From: Rhizobium sp. Root1334
Lineage (GTDB): Bacteria; Pseudomonadota; Alphaproteobacteria; Rhizobiales; Rhizobiaceae
DNA: 64,000 nucleotides
Assembly (NCBI RefSeq): GCF_001426665.1
Contig: NZ_LMEY01000009.1
Coordinates: 105,200 to 169,199, forward strand
Reading direction: 5' to 3'
In this document: positions 34,334 to 43,497 of the stretch, one piece after another
Numbering within the stretch: position 1 is the stretch's first letter
Layout: the number at the start of each line of letters is the position of its first letter
Program-made: the position numbers and the translations under genes
The notes under the pieces: model-generated
Database searches by the model: none
The model's input: only the letters and a program-made list of their open reading frames with translations
Told to the model about the DNA's origin: nothing

Positions 34334-34443
34334 GAGCGCTTCATCTTTAAACGGAAGCCATTCTGGTGGGCTCTTCGCTAACCGCCTTGCTTCTGGCGGA
34401 GATTCCTTCCGGCAAAATGCTTCCGTTTAAAGATGAAGCGCTC
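34334..34443. repeat. 110-bp element bounded by 25-bp perfect inverted repeats (RIME-like)
   Basis: The 25 bases at 34334-34358 are repeated in inverse orientation at 34419-34443, with a 60-bp centre that contains a smaller CCGCC/GGCGG hairpin. The total length of 110 bp and palindromic make-up resemble RIME-type intergenic elements of rhizobia, though I could not compare sequences. It lies between the glutaredoxin and ArsR genes and could act as a bidirectional hairpin, an RNA stability element or a selfish repeat. Confidence 0.75.
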
Positions 34444-34532
34444 TAGATTGGCAGCTCGACATATCAATGTGGACCAATTCTCGCTCTGAACGAGCCTGCG
34501 AGCGTCGTCCCGTCTACAGGTAGTTCAAAAAT

Positions 34533-34928
34533 ATGACCTCTCATAAGCCGAAAACAAGCAGTGCAATTCAGGATGAACTTGCAAGGCAAGTCGGTGCGGC
34601 TGTTCCCGATCATTTCTTGGATCATTCCTCTCTGTCGCAGAACGAGATCACAATTCTGGCGGAAACCTTTCGTCTGCTCGGCGATCCGTCCCGGCTGAGG
34701 ATCATTCTTACTTGTCTGGCCGGGCCGGTATCGGTGGGCGATATCGCGGAAAGACTGGATCTGTCGCTGTCCCTTGTCAGCCATCACCTGCGCCTCTTGC
34801 GCGGCGCACGCCTTGTCAAGGGCGTGCGTCAGGCCAAGCAGATATTCTACGAGATCGCTGACCTGCACGTCAGTCAGGTGCTGCAGGACATGGTAACGCA
34901 CATTTCGGAGGATCACGCGGACGAGTAA
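34533..34928 (+). CDS. ArsR/SmtB-family metal-sensing repressor (zinc-type site)
   Basis: The 131-residue protein has the ArsR winged helix: ETFRLLGDPSRLRIILTCL, then VGDIAERLDLSLSLVSHHL and RGARLVKGVRQAKQIFYEI. Near the C-terminus is the alpha-5 metal site in SmtB spacing, Asp110-x-His112-x10-His123-x2-Glu126. That is the Zn/Co sensing site of SmtB and CzrA. It lies in front of a ZntA-type P-ATPase on the same strand and likely represses it. Operator-like sequences occur at 35001-35026 and at 43661-43676. Confidence 0.9.
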   Translation: MTSHKPKTSSAIQDELARQVGAAVPDHFLDHSSLSQNEITILAETFRLLGDPSRLRIILTCLAGPVSVGDIAERLDLSLSLVSHHLRLLRGARLVKGVRQAKQIFYEIADLHVSQVLQDMVTHISEDHADE

Positions 34929-35000
34929 GCTGGCTCAACTACGGCACTGGATCAAGCGCACGTTTGGCGACGAAGACAGTTCCGGGAAATTTTGATTACA

Positions 35001-35026
35001 TACACTTGAATAGATGTTCAATTATG
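35001..35026. promoter_or_regulatory. ArsR/SmtB-type 12-2-12 operator before the P-ATPase gene
   Basis: TACACTTGAATA-GA-TGTTCAATTATG is an imperfect 12-2-12 inverted repeat with 8 of 12 paired positions and the core TTGAATAGATGTTCAA. SmtB-family repressors bind sites of this shape (consensus like TGAA-n-TTCA). It is 77 bp upstream of the P-ATPase start. The site at 43661 before the CDF gene matches its core at 13 of 16 positions when reversed. Confidence 0.75.
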
Positions 35027-35102
35027 ATAGTGACTTCCTTCTAAGCCGCACAGGTCAACAGGGCGAGTACGCCCGGCTGCGCCGGCGAGAAGGGAGATTG
35101 GA

Positions 35103-37742
35103 ATGACAACATCACTCTTAACTGCGGGCGGAGGTGAACGGCTCGTCTTTCGCGTCGATGGAATGGATTGCGCAAGCTGCGTCGGTAAGATCGAGACTGC
35201 GCTGAGCCGTTTGGGCGGAATCTCCGACGTCGCCGTCAACTTCGCCAACGAGACGTTATCTCTGTCGCGCGCTCCTTCCAGCAAGACGACAGGCAAGGAT
35301 ATTGCAAAGAAAATCCGTTCGCTCGGGTTCGAGGTGACGGAGTTATCGGCATCCGCCGTGCCCGCCGAGCGCATAAGCTCCCATGTTGCGCATGACCACA
35401 CGGGTTGTTCCGGCGATCATCACGACGATCACGACCATGGGGCGCACGATGATCACGGGCTTTGCAGCAACGAGGGTCATAAACATGATCACGGGCACGA
35501 CCATCATGATCACGGAAGGTGCGGCGGACATGATTCTGCCGCGCGTACTATTGCCCCAAGAGTAGCTCCAGCTTCTCCCCCCAACGTGTCGATGCGGGTC
35601 GAGGGTATGGATTGCGCCAGTTGCGTCGGCAAGATCGAGGTTGCGCTGGCCCGCATGCGGGACGTCTCCGATGTGCGCGTGGACTTCACGACGGAAACGC
35701 TCGAGCTCACCCTTTCGCCCAGTTTGACAACCACGGTCGGTGACATTGAGCGGATGATCAAGGGCCTCGGTTTCGGGGTGTCCGGCACACGCCAGCTATC
35801 ATCATTGTCCGACGCAACTTTTGAAGCCACACCGATGCCGGAAATGCGCAATCAGCGCTGGTGGCAGACCCGCAAGGGCAAGCATGTCATCGGACTCGGG
35901 TCACTTATGGGATCGGCATATGCCATTGCCCAATTCATCCCGCTCTATGCCGAATGGATCTTTGCCGCTGCCGTCGTGGCAGGGGTTGTTCCGTTCGCCC
36001 GCAAGGCCTTCGCGCTTGCAATGTCCGGGTCTCCGTTCTCGATCGAGACGCTGATGTCGGTGGCCGCAATCGGTGCCCTTGTGATCGGCGAGGCGGAAGA
36101 GGCCGCTGCGGTCGTATTCTTGTTCGCCGTCGGCGAACTGCTGGAAAGCGTCGCCGCAGGACGGGCGAGGGCCGGCATCAGGGCGTTGGCATCCCTCGTG
36201 CCAAAAACGGCGGTTCTGCTGTATCCCGATGGCAGCCAACGTAGCGTTCCTGCGGTTTCCTTGTGCGTGAACGATCTCGTGCTTGTGCGTCCTGGCGACC
36301 GTGTTCCTGCAGATGGGCAAATCGTCAAGGGAACCTCCAGCCTCGACGAATCTCCCGTCACCGGTGAATCCATGCCACGTGCAAAAACAATCGGTGACAG
36401 TATTTTCGCCGGTTCGATCAACGTCGATGGTGTTCTGCAGGTTCGCGTCGAGAAGGCGGCTGCCGACAACACCATCTCGCGCATCATCCATCTCGTTGAG
36501 CAGGCTCAGTCCTCCAAGGCGCCGACCGCGCGTTTCATTGAGAAGTTCAGCCGCTATTACACCCCTGCCGTAATGCTGATCGCTGCCCTGATTATCGTCT
36601 TGCCACCCCTGGCTATGGGCGGAGACTGGGATACGTGGCTCTATCGTGGCCTCGCTTTGTTGCTGATCGCTTGCCCCTGTGCGCTGGTCCTGTCCACCCC
36701 TGCAGCGATCGCCTCGGGTCTGGCCGTCGCCACACGTCGCGGTCTTCTGATCAAAGGGGGCAATGCGCTCGAAACCATCGGCAAGGTGAACGCCGTCGCC
36801 TTCGATAAGACCGGCACGTTGACCGAGGGCAAGCCGCGCGTCACTGAAGTCTTTGTTTGCGGGAAGAATGAAGAAAACGACGTCATCGCCCTCGCAGCAG
36901 CGGTGGAGATGGGGTCGAACCATCCGCTGGCGAAAGCGATTGTCGGACGCGCTGAGGCTGGCGGTCTTCTTATCCCTCCTGTGGCCGACGCATTTGCAAC
37001 GGCGGGCAAGGCGGTCCATGCAACCGTCACCGGCCGCCGCCTTGCTGTCAGCTCTCCGAACCATGCTGCTCAGGCGGCATCGGTCGGGGTTCTGGAAACC
37101 AGCGCCATCGAAAAACTTGAAGATGGCGGCAACACCGTCGCGGTGCTTTTTGACGAGCAGACGAAAGAAGTTCTTGGTCTTTTTGCCCTGCGTGACGAGC
37201 CGCGAGGCGATGCGCGTGAGGGTGTGGCCCAGCTCAAGGCAATGGGGGTACGCTCCGTCATGTTGACCGGCGACAATCGACGCACTGCCCAGGCGATCGC
37301 CAAGGATCTCGGGATCGACTGGAAGTCCGAATTGCTGCCTCAGGACAAGCTTGATCTCGTAAACGGGATGAAACAGAAATCCAAGGTCGCCATGGTCGGC
37401 GACGGCATCAACGATGCCCCCGCTCTGGCGGCGGCCGATGTCGGCATCGCCATGGGTGGCGGCACCGATGTTGCGATCGAAACGGCGGATGCTGCACTTC
37501 TGCAGAGCCGCGTCACCGACGTCGCCCATCTCGTTGCCCTTTCGCGTGCCACCATGGCCAACATCCATCAGAATGTGGTCTTTGCCCTGGCGTTGAAGGG
37601 CTTCTTCCTCGTCACCAGTGTCCTCGGCTTCACGGGTCTCTGGATCGCTGTTCTCGCCGACACCGGCGCCACCGCGCTCGTGACGTTGAATGCACTCAGG
37701 CTTCTACGCTTCAAGGGCGCGAAACCGGCCGAAAACCTTTGA
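35103..37742 (+). CDS. Zn2+/Cd2+/Pb2+-exporting P1B-type ATPase with two HMA domains and a His-rich linker
   Basis: The 879-residue protein has HMA domains around Cys23/Cys26 and Cys171/Cys174 (both GMDCASC), a His/Asp-rich linker at residues 94-143, eight membrane helices, the ion-binding CPC motif (Cys524-Pro525-Cys526) in LLIACPCALVLS, phosphorylated Asp568 in FDKTGTLTEGKP, the HP motif GSNHPLAKAI and the MVGDGINDAPALAAADVGIA hinge. CPC with DxxK-like ending places it in the ZntA class rather than copper. It exports zinc and similar metals from the cytosol. The ArsR gene upstream and the operator at 35001 suggest zinc induction. Confidence 0.93.
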   Translation: MTTSLLTAGGGERLVFRVDGMDCASCVGKIETALSRLGGISDVAVNFANETLSLSRAPSSKTTGKDIAKKIRSLGFEVTELSASAVPAERISSHVAHDHTGCSGDHHDDHDHGAHDDHGLCSNEGHKHDHGHDHHDHGRCGGHDSAARTIAPRVAPASPPNVSMRVEGMDCASCVGKIEVALARMRDVSDVRVDFTTETLELTLSPSLTTTVGDIERMIKGLGFGVSGTRQLSSLSDATFEATPMPEMRNQRWWQTRKGKHVIGLGSLMGSAYAIAQFIPLYAEWIFAAAVVAGVVPFARKAFALAMSGSPFSIETLMSVAAIGALVIGEAEEAAAVVFLFAVGELLESVAAGRARAGIRALASLVPKTAVLLYPDGSQRSVPAVSLCVNDLVLVRPGDRVPADGQIVKGTSSLDESPVTGESMPRAKTIGDSIFAGSINVDGVLQVRVEKAAADNTISRIIHLVEQAQSSKAPTARFIEKFSRYYTPAVMLIAALIIVLPPLAMGGDWDTWLYRGLALLLIACPCALVLSTPAAIASGLAVATRRGLLIKGGNALETIGKVNAVAFDKTGTLTEGKPRVTEVFVCGKNEENDVIALAAAVEMGSNHPLAKAIVGRAEAGGLLIPPVADAFATAGKAVHATVTGRRLAVSSPNHAAQAASVGVLETSAIEKLEDGGNTVAVLFDEQTKEVLGLFALRDEPRGDAREGVAQLKAMGVRSVMLTGDNRRTAQAIAKDLGIDWKSELLPQDKLDLVNGMKQKSKVAMVGDGINDAPALAAADVGIAMGGGTDVAIETADAALLQSRVTDVAHLVALSRATMANIHQNVVFALALKGFFLVTSVLGFTGLWIAVLADTGATALVTLNALRLLRFKGAKPAENL

Positions 37743-37754
37743 TTAATCGCGTCA

Positions 37755-37790
37755 GGCAGGCCGTCAATCACATCTGATTGGCGGCTTGCC
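37755..37790. terminator. Stem-loop after the P-ATPase gene
   Basis: A 16-bp stem with two mismatches (37755-37770 with 37775-37790, loop CATC) lies 13 bp after the P-ATPase stop. No clear T run follows, so it may be a weak or rho-assisted terminator. Confidence 0.55.
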
Positions 37791-37944
37791 GCATGAATGG
37801 AGCGCGTCACGCAAGGCCGATCCAGGGCTCTCGTTGAAGACGAACTCCGCGAATCCAAACCGTATTGCCCAACATAAGCCCGTGTCGGCCAGTGATAGCG
37901 GCAAGAATACGTCAATTGCCTCTTCGGAAAAGCTTCCCAGGGCC

Positions 37945-38041
37945 TTGACCTTAACATCGTTGGAAACCCCACCTTCGTTAAAATTGATCGCCGCCGTCTT
38001 CCGCAGGCAGGAAGCGTGCGCCCGTATGAAAGTGAATAAGT
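37945..38041 (+). promoter_or_regulatory. Upstream region of the RND operon with a MerR-like -35
   Basis: CTTGACCTTA at 37944-37953 is identical to the -35 region at 43171-43180 before the HMA chaperone gene. A TTGACC -35 with a long spacer is typical of MerR-activated promoters. The MerR gene at 42592 is next to both targets. The -10 is not obvious, so this is tentative. Confidence 0.35.
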
Positions 38042-39301
38042 ATGAATAAGAAAGCCGCTACCCTGCTCTTGGCAGGTGTCGTCATTGCCGGAGGCACGCT
38101 TGCCTTTGGTTATCGCGATGGCGTGGAGTCTTCCGCCAATCGCCTTCTGGCGCTGGTATCGTCGATAGTTGTTTCTGAAGCTGCGGCCCAGTCGGGCGAA
38201 ATGCCCGCGCCGCAGGTGCCGGTCGCGGAGGTCGTAACGCGCACGGTCGCGATGTCGGCAGAGTTTACAGGCCATCTCGACGCAGCCCAGTTCATCGAAC
38301 TTCGTCCGCGCGTCGGCGGCGCTATCGACACCGTTAGCGTTCCTGAAGGGGGCCTCGTGCATCCGGGGCAGCTTCTGTTCCAGGTCGACCCCAGGCCATT
38401 CCAGGTCGTCCTTGATGCGGCCAAGGCTCAGTTGCAGCAGGCGACGGTTCTGCTCGATCAGGCCGAGATCGATTTTACGCGAATTGAAGCGCTGGCTCCG
38501 AAGGGCACCGTATCGCGCAAAGCCTATGACGATGCGCAGACCGCGCGCAGTCAGCGGCGGGCACAGGTCGAAATCGCTAAAGCAGCGGTGGCTGCCGGTG
38601 AACTCGATCTTTCCTTTACGCGTGTTACCGCTCCGATTGCCGGGCGCGTCGACAGGGTTCTGGTCACCGAAGGCAATCTTGTCGCAGGGGGCAATGCCAG
38701 TGCCGCAACACTCCTTACCACAATCGTCGCGATCGACCCCCTCTATGTCTATTTCGATATCGACGAAGCCGCCTATCTCGAATTCGTCGCACGTGCGCGG
38801 GCGATCGAAACAGAAGCGGCGACCGGAAAACTACCGGTGCAGGTGGGCTTGATGACCGATGCGGGCTTCCCGCATGCCGGTGAATTCGATTTTCTCAGCA
38901 ACCGCGTCGATCGGAGCACGGGGACAATCCGCGCTCGGGCCGTCGTCAAAAACCCGGATGGCCGGCTGGCACCGGGTCTGTTTGCCCGGGTCAACCTCGA
39001 GACTGCCGAGCCGGTTCAGACCGTACTCATCGACGATCAGGCGATCGGCATCGATCAGGGAAGCCGCTACGTGCTGGTTCTTGGTGCCGAGGACACGGCC
39101 GAATACCGCCCGGTCAAACTTGGACCGATGATCGATGGTCTGCGTGTCGTTACAGCCGGCCTCACTTCCGGTGACAAGATCATCATAAAGGGGTTGGTCC
39201 GTCCGGGTATGCGGGTCGCTCCCCAGATGATTTCCATGACGTCGGGCCAATCGACGGATGGTGGTGGGTCGGCGGCTGGAACGCAGGAGGCGAGCCGGTG
39301 A
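38042..39301 (+). CDS. RND efflux periplasmic adaptor (membrane fusion protein)
   Basis: The 419-residue protein has an N-terminal membrane/signal segment (AATLLLAGVVIAGGTLAFGY), a biotinyl-lipoyl domain around HLDAAQFIELRPRVGGAIDT and VPEGGLVHPGQLLFQVDPRP, an alpha-hairpin with many Gln/Ala, and a second lipoyl half LSFTRVTAPIAGRVDRV, then the beta-barrel and MP domains. It is an AcrA/MexA-type adaptor. It overlaps the permease gene by four bases (GTGA). The outer-membrane channel partner is not in this window. Confidence 0.93.
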   Translation: MNKKAATLLLAGVVIAGGTLAFGYRDGVESSANRLLALVSSIVVSEAAAQSGEMPAPQVPVAEVVTRTVAMSAEFTGHLDAAQFIELRPRVGGAIDTVSVPEGGLVHPGQLLFQVDPRPFQVVLDAAKAQLQQATVLLDQAEIDFTRIEALAPKGTVSRKAYDDAQTARSQRRAQVEIAKAAVAAGELDLSFTRVTAPIAGRVDRVLVTEGNLVAGGNASAATLLTTIVAIDPLYVYFDIDEAAYLEFVARARAIETEAATGKLPVQVGLMTDAGFPHAGEFDFLSNRVDRSTGTIRARAVVKNPDGRLAPGLFARVNLETAEPVQTVLIDDQAIGIDQGSRYVLVLGAEDTAEYRPVKLGPMIDGLRVVTAGLTSGDKIIIKGLVRPGMRVAPQMISMTSGQSTDGGGSAAGTQEASR

Positions 39302-42300
39302 ACATTCCGCGCTTTTTCGTTGACCGCCCGATTTTTGCGGTCGTCCTGTCCGTTCTGATGCTGATCGCCGGTGGCTTGACGCTGTTGAAGCTGCCGCTGA
39401 GCGAGTATCCACAGGTGACACCGCCGACGGTGCAGGTCACTGCAAGCTATCCGGGGGCCAATCCCGAGGTGATCGCCGAAACAGTTGCCGCACCGCTGGA
39501 GCAGGCGATCAACGGCGTCGAGAACATGCTCTATATGAGTTCGCAGGCGGCGACTGACGGACGCATGACGCTGACGGTAACCTTTCAGCAGGGCACCGAT
39601 CCGGACATGGCACAGATCCAGGTGCAGAACCGCGTCTCGCGGGTGCTTCCACGCCTGCCGCAGGAAGTCCAGCGCATTGGTGTCGTCACGCAGAAGACTT
39701 CGCCCGACATCTTGATGGTCGTTCATCTCGTCTCGCCTGATGACCGCTACGATCCCCTTTATCTATCGAACTACGCCCTTCTGCAGGTGCGCGACCAGTT
39801 GGCACGCCTGCCGGGCGTGGGTGACGTGCTGGTCTGGGGTGCCGGGGAATATTCGATGCGGATCTGGCTCGATCCGGCCAAGGTGGCAGCGCGTGGTCTG
39901 ACCGCCTCCGACGTTGTGGCTGCAATCCAGGAGCAGAACGTCCAGGTTGCGGCCGGCTCGGTTGGCCAGCAGCCGGAGGCTTCGGCCGCGTTCCAAGTCA
40001 CGGTCAACACCCTTGGCAGACTTTCGAACGAGGAGCAGTTCGGCGAGATTGTCGTCAAGACGGGGACTGATGGCCAGATCACCCGCCTGCGGGATGTTGC
40101 GCGTGTCGAGCTCGGTGCCGATTCCTATGCGCTGCGCAGTCTTCTGAATGGCAAACCGGCGCTGGCGATCCAGGTCATCCAGAGCCCCGGCGCCAACGCT
40201 CTCGACGTGTCGAGCGCTATTCGCGGCACCATGGAAGAACTCCAGAAGGGTTTCCCCGAAGGAATAGACTATCGCATAGCTTACGACCCCACCGTCTTCG
40301 TCAAGGCGTCTCTGGAGGCCGTGGTGGTGACGCTGCTGGAAGCAATAGCACTGGTGGTCCTGGTGGTCGTGCTCTTCCTTCAGACCTGGCGTGCCTCGAT
40401 CATCCCGCTCGTCGCCGTGCCCGTATCACTGGTCGGTACGTTCACGCTGATGTATATGTTCGGCTTCTCGCTCAACACGCTGTCATTGTTCGGGCTCGTA
40501 CTCTCTATCGGTATCGTTGTCGATGACGCTATCGTCGTCGTCGAGAATGTCGAGCGTCATATCGCGCTTGGAGAAACGCCAAAGGAGGCGGCGCGCAAGG
40601 CCATGGACGAAGTGACCGGGCCGATCATTGCCATCACCTCGGTGCTCTCGGCCGTGTTCATTCCCTCGGCATTTCTGTCCGGCTTGCAAGGCGAGTTCTA
40701 CAGGCAATTCGCCCTGACGATCGCAATCTCTACAATCCTGTCGGCAATCAATTCCCTCACGCTGTCTCCAGCACTCGCTGCCGTGCTTTTGAAACCACAT
40801 CATGGCCAGGTGAAGCGCGACCTCCTGACCCGGGCTATCGACGGGCTGTTCGGCTGGTTCTTCCGGCTGTTTAACCGCTTCTTCGACAACGCCTCGAATG
40901 CCTATGTCTGGACCGTACGCCGTGCCGTGAGATTCAGTGTGCTCGTCTTACTCATCTATGCCGGCCTGGTGGGCATGACATGGATGGGTTTTCAGGCCGT
41001 ACCCAACGGGTTCGTCCCCGCCCAAGACAAGTACTATCTTGTCGGCATCGCGCAGCTTCCGACTGGAGCCTCGCTGGATCGCACCGAGGCGGTCGTCAAA
41101 ACGATGTCGGAGATCGCGCTTGCTGAACCGGGGGTCGAAAGCGTTGTCGCGTTTCCTGGGCTTTCGGTGAATGGTATGGTCAACATACCCAACGCCGCCG
41201 TCATGTTCACGATGCTCAAGCCCTTTGACGAGCGCAAGGATCCTTCCTTGTCCGCTTTCGCGATAGCGGGCCGCCTGATGGGAAAGTTCAGTCAAATTCC
41301 TGATGGCTTTGCCGGTATCTTTCCGCCCCCGCCTGTTCCCGGCCTCGGTGCGACCGGCGGTTTCAAGATCCAGATCGAGGATCGGGCGGGGCTTGGCTTC
41401 GAGGCTTTGGCGCAGGCACAAGGGGCGATCATCGGCAAGGCGATGCAAACACCCGAGCTGGCTGGCATGCTCGCAAGCTTCCAGGTGAATGCACCGCAGG
41501 TGCAGGTGGACATCGACCGTGTAAAGGCCAAATCGCAAGGAGTGCCGCTCAATACGATCTTCGAAACGTTGCAGGTTAACCTCGGCTCGCTCTACGCCAA
41601 CGACTTTAATCGGTTCGGCCGCACCTACCGGGTGATGGTTCAGGCAGACGCGCCATTTCGGACGCAGCCGGAGGATATCGGCAAACTGAAGGTGCGCAAC
41701 GCCGCTGGCGATATGATCCCGCTGTCGGCCTTGCTGACCATCAAGCATAGTTCGGGGCCGGATCGCGTCATGCATTACAATGGCTTCCCGTCGGCCGATA
41801 TCAGCGGCAGCCCGGCGCCTGGATACTCGTTTGGTCAAGCCACCGCAGCCATAGAGCGGGTCGCATCCGAAACGCTGCCACCCGGCATGGCCTTCGAGTG
41901 GACAGATCTCGCCTATCAGGAGAAACAGGCCGGCAATACGGCAATGTACGTCTTCCCCATGTCTGTTCTGCTCGCGTTTTTGATCCTCGCAGCCCAGTAC
42001 AACAGTTGGTCATTGCCGCTCGCTGTTTTATTGATCGCTCCGATGGCGTTGCTTTCTGCGATTGCGGGCGTCTGGCTTACTGGAGGTGATAACAACATTT
42101 TCACGCAGATCGGGTTCGTCGTACTCGTGGGGCTCGCTGCGAAAAATGCGATCCTGATCGTCGAGTTTGCCAGGGCGAAGGAAGATGAGGGTGCCGATCC
42201 GTTGAACGCCGTGCTTGAAGCAGCCCGGCTTCGCCTGCGGCCGATCCTGATGACCTCACTTGCGTTCATCGCCGGTGTCGTGCCGCTTGTGATCGCCACG

Positions 42301-42510
42301 GGGGCAGGTGCTGAGATGCGGCATGTGATGGGCATTGCCGTATTTGCCGGCATGCTTGGCGTCACGCTGTTTGGCCTCGTGCTGACGCCGGTGTTCTACG
42401 TCTTGGTACGCCGGATGGCGATCGCTCGCGAGAGGCGGGGCGAAACTGCCGCGGCACTGCACTCGCATATCTATGCCGAGGCATCGGAAGGCGGAAGTGA
42501 AAAGGCGTGA
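39298..42510 (+). CDS. RND multidrug efflux permease (HAE1, AcrB-like)
   Basis: At 1070 residues it has the normal AcrB size. It begins IPRFFVDRPIFAVVLSVLM, shows the TM4 proton-relay acids in GIVVDDAIVVVENVERH, and the C-terminal half repeats the fold with GLAAKNAILIVEFA. The large periplasmic loops with FQQGTDPDMAQIQVQNRV match drug-proton antiporters rather than metal (CzcA) pumps. It forms a tripartite pump with the upstream adaptor. It sits inside a metal island but its motif set points to organic substrates. Confidence 0.93.
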   Translation: MNIPRFFVDRPIFAVVLSVLMLIAGGLTLLKLPLSEYPQVTPPTVQVTASYPGANPEVIAETVAAPLEQAINGVENMLYMSSQAATDGRMTLTVTFQQGTDPDMAQIQVQNRVSRVLPRLPQEVQRIGVVTQKTSPDILMVVHLVSPDDRYDPLYLSNYALLQVRDQLARLPGVGDVLVWGAGEYSMRIWLDPAKVAARGLTASDVVAAIQEQNVQVAAGSVGQQPEASAAFQVTVNTLGRLSNEEQFGEIVVKTGTDGQITRLRDVARVELGADSYALRSLLNGKPALAIQVIQSPGANALDVSSAIRGTMEELQKGFPEGIDYRIAYDPTVFVKASLEAVVVTLLEAIALVVLVVVLFLQTWRASIIPLVAVPVSLVGTFTLMYMFGFSLNTLSLFGLVLSIGIVVDDAIVVVENVERHIALGETPKEAARKAMDEVTGPIIAITSVLSAVFIPSAFLSGLQGEFYRQFALTIAISTILSAINSLTLSPALAAVLLKPHHGQVKRDLLTRAIDGLFGWFFRLFNRFFDNASNAYVWTVRRAVRFSVLVLLIYAGLVGMTWMGFQAVPNGFVPAQDKYYLVGIAQLPTGASLDRTEAVVKTMSEIALAEPGVESVVAFPGLSVNGMVNIPNAAVMFTMLKPFDERKDPSLSAFAIAGRLMGKFSQIPDGFAGIFPPPPVPGLGATGGFKIQIEDRAGLGFEALAQAQGAIIGKAMQTPELAGMLASFQVNAPQVQVDIDRVKAKSQGVPLNTIFETLQVNLGSLYANDFNRFGRTYRVMVQADAPFRTQPEDIGKLKVRNAAGDMIPLSALLTIKHSSGPDRVMHYNGFPSADISGSPAPGYSFGQATAAIERVASETLPPGMAFEWTDLAYQEKQAGNTAMYVFPMSVLLAFLILAAQYNSWSLPLAVLLIAPMALLSAIAGVWLTGGDNNIFTQIGFVVLVGLAAKNAILIVEFARAKEDEGADPLNAVLEAARLRLRPILMTSLAFIAGVVPLVIATGAGAEMRHVMGIAVFAGMLGVTLFGLVLTPVFYVLVRRMAIARERRGETAAALHSHIYAEASEGGSEKA

Positions 42511-42545
42511 TCTGCCTTACCCCAACAGCAATCCGACACGACAGA

Positions 42546-42571
42546 AAGCGCGCCCATTCATGGGCGCGCTT
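42546..42571. terminator. Perfect hairpin between the RND operon and the MerR gene
   Basis: AAGCGCGCCCAT pairs with ATGGGCGCGCTT across a TC loop (42546-42557 with 42560-42571), a perfect 12-bp stem. It follows the RND permease stop by 36 bp and lies 20 bp before the MerR start. No long T run follows. Confidence 0.7.
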
Positions 42572-42591
42572 GGTGACGGAAAGGAAGCCGT

Positions 42592-43062
42592 ATGACGCTG
42601 AGCATTGGAGAACTGTCTGCCAGCACTGGCGTCAAAATCCCCACCATCCGCTACTACGAGAAAATCGAACTCCTGCCCAAGGGCGAACGGGACACGGGAA
42701 ATCGAAGACGTTATGGCGCTGAGACGGTATATCGGCTGCTCCTCATCCGCGCCGTGCGGGACCTTGGATTCGATATGGAGGCAATCAGGGACCTGCTTCG
42801 CATCGCCTGCTTGGCGGCCGGGCAACAGTTTGATGCGGTCCGGATTGCGCAGAACCAGCTTGTTGCCGTCCGGCAGAGAATTGCGAAACTGGAAAAGCTG
42901 CAAAGCGTCCTGATTGGCGCCGTGGACGGAAGTCAAAGCGCGAGAACGACGGCTGAGCGTCTATTGTTACTGGCTCAAGATGATATCTCGCCAACTTCGT
43001 TGCTGTCGGCATCACGGGCATCGCAATGCGGCCCGCCGATGCGCGCTGGGAATGCTGGATGA
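42592..43062 (+). CDS. MerR-family transcriptional regulator
   Basis: The 156-residue protein starts with the MerR helix-turn-helix: LSIGELSASTGVKIPTIRYY, EKIELLPKGERDTGNRRRYG and LIRAVRDLGFDMEAIRDLLR, followed by a coiled dimerisation helix (QNQLVAVRQRIAKLEKLQSV). The C-terminal part (from about residue 113, SQSARTTAERLL) does not look like the usual metal- or drug-binding tail with paired cysteines, and may be frameshifted or replaced. It lies between the RND pump and the HMA chaperone genes and could control either. Confidence 0.8.
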   Translation: MTLSIGELSASTGVKIPTIRYYEKIELLPKGERDTGNRRRYGAETVYRLLLIRAVRDLGFDMEAIRDLLRIACLAAGQQFDAVRIAQNQLVAVRQRIAKLEKLQSVLIGAVDGSQSARTTAERLLLLAQDDISPTSLLSASRASQCGPPMRAGNAG

Positions 43063-43171
43063 TCGGGAATCCAAAGGTCGCCCAATCAGCGACAACATTT
43101 ATTCGCCTCCGGAAAGGCGCACGTATCCCAACTGTCGTTGGCGCAAGCGTCAATTTTCTCATCTTCTGGAC

Positions 43172-43193
43172 TTGACCTTACAACGGTAGCAAG
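43172..43193 (+). promoter_or_regulatory. MerR-type promoter in front of the HMA chaperone
   Basis: A TTGACC -35 (43172-43177) runs into an imperfect dyad CTTACAACGGTAGCAAG (43177-43193; 6 of 8 pairs match). Such dyads between -35 and -10 are bound by MerR-family activators. The dyad lies 37 bp before the HMA start. Confidence 0.45.
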
Positions 43194-43229
43194 CCGCATC
43201 AGTCTTGGAGGTAAAGCGAGGAGGTCTTC

Positions 43230-43436
43230 ATGTTTCTTTTTATTGTTCCCAACATGACGTGCGGCGGCTGCGCAAAGTCGGTCGTCAAGGCGCTGCAGGG
43301 AGTCGATGTCGATGCGAAGATTGAGACCGATCCGCCGAAGCGCGAAGTCCGGATCCAGACGTCTGCGGATGAATCAGCCCTTCGCGAGATTTTGTCCGAG
43401 GCTGGTTATCCGGCGGAGGATAAGGCTGCCGCCTGA
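43230..43436 (+). CDS. Small heavy-metal-associated (HMA, CopZ-like) chaperone
   Basis: The 68-residue protein carries one HMA domain with the MTCGGC metal motif near its start and the ferredoxin-like pattern (CAKSVVKALQGVDVDAKIET...REILSEAGYPAE). CopZ-type chaperones carry Cu+ to ATPases or sensors. It lies after the MerR gene with a ribosome site (GCGAGGAG) 8 bases before the ATG. Its partner pump is not obvious: the only ATPase here is of the zinc class. Confidence 0.88.
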   Translation: MFLFIVPNMTCGGCAKSVVKALQGVDVDAKIETDPPKREVRIQTSADESALREILSEAGYPAEDKAAA

Positions 43437-43497
43437 CGTCGGCGCTCTCACCAGTGCACGCTTGCGCCGCAGGCATGTGCGTTACTTCTGACAATGC

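Noticed and set aside
35901..37568. 555-codon minus-strand frame opposite the P-ATPase gene
   Set aside because: It is antisense to a gene with full domain support and has no domain or ribosome site; long shadow frames are usual in GC-rich DNA.
40948..41838. 296-codon minus-strand frame opposite the RND permease gene
   Set aside because: It is a shadow of a well-supported gene on the other strand.
38042..42510. RND pair as a heavy-metal (CzcBA-type) pump because of its place in the metal island
   Set aside because: The permease shows drug-type periplasmic and TM4 motifs of AcrB, not those of CzcA, so location alone is not enough.
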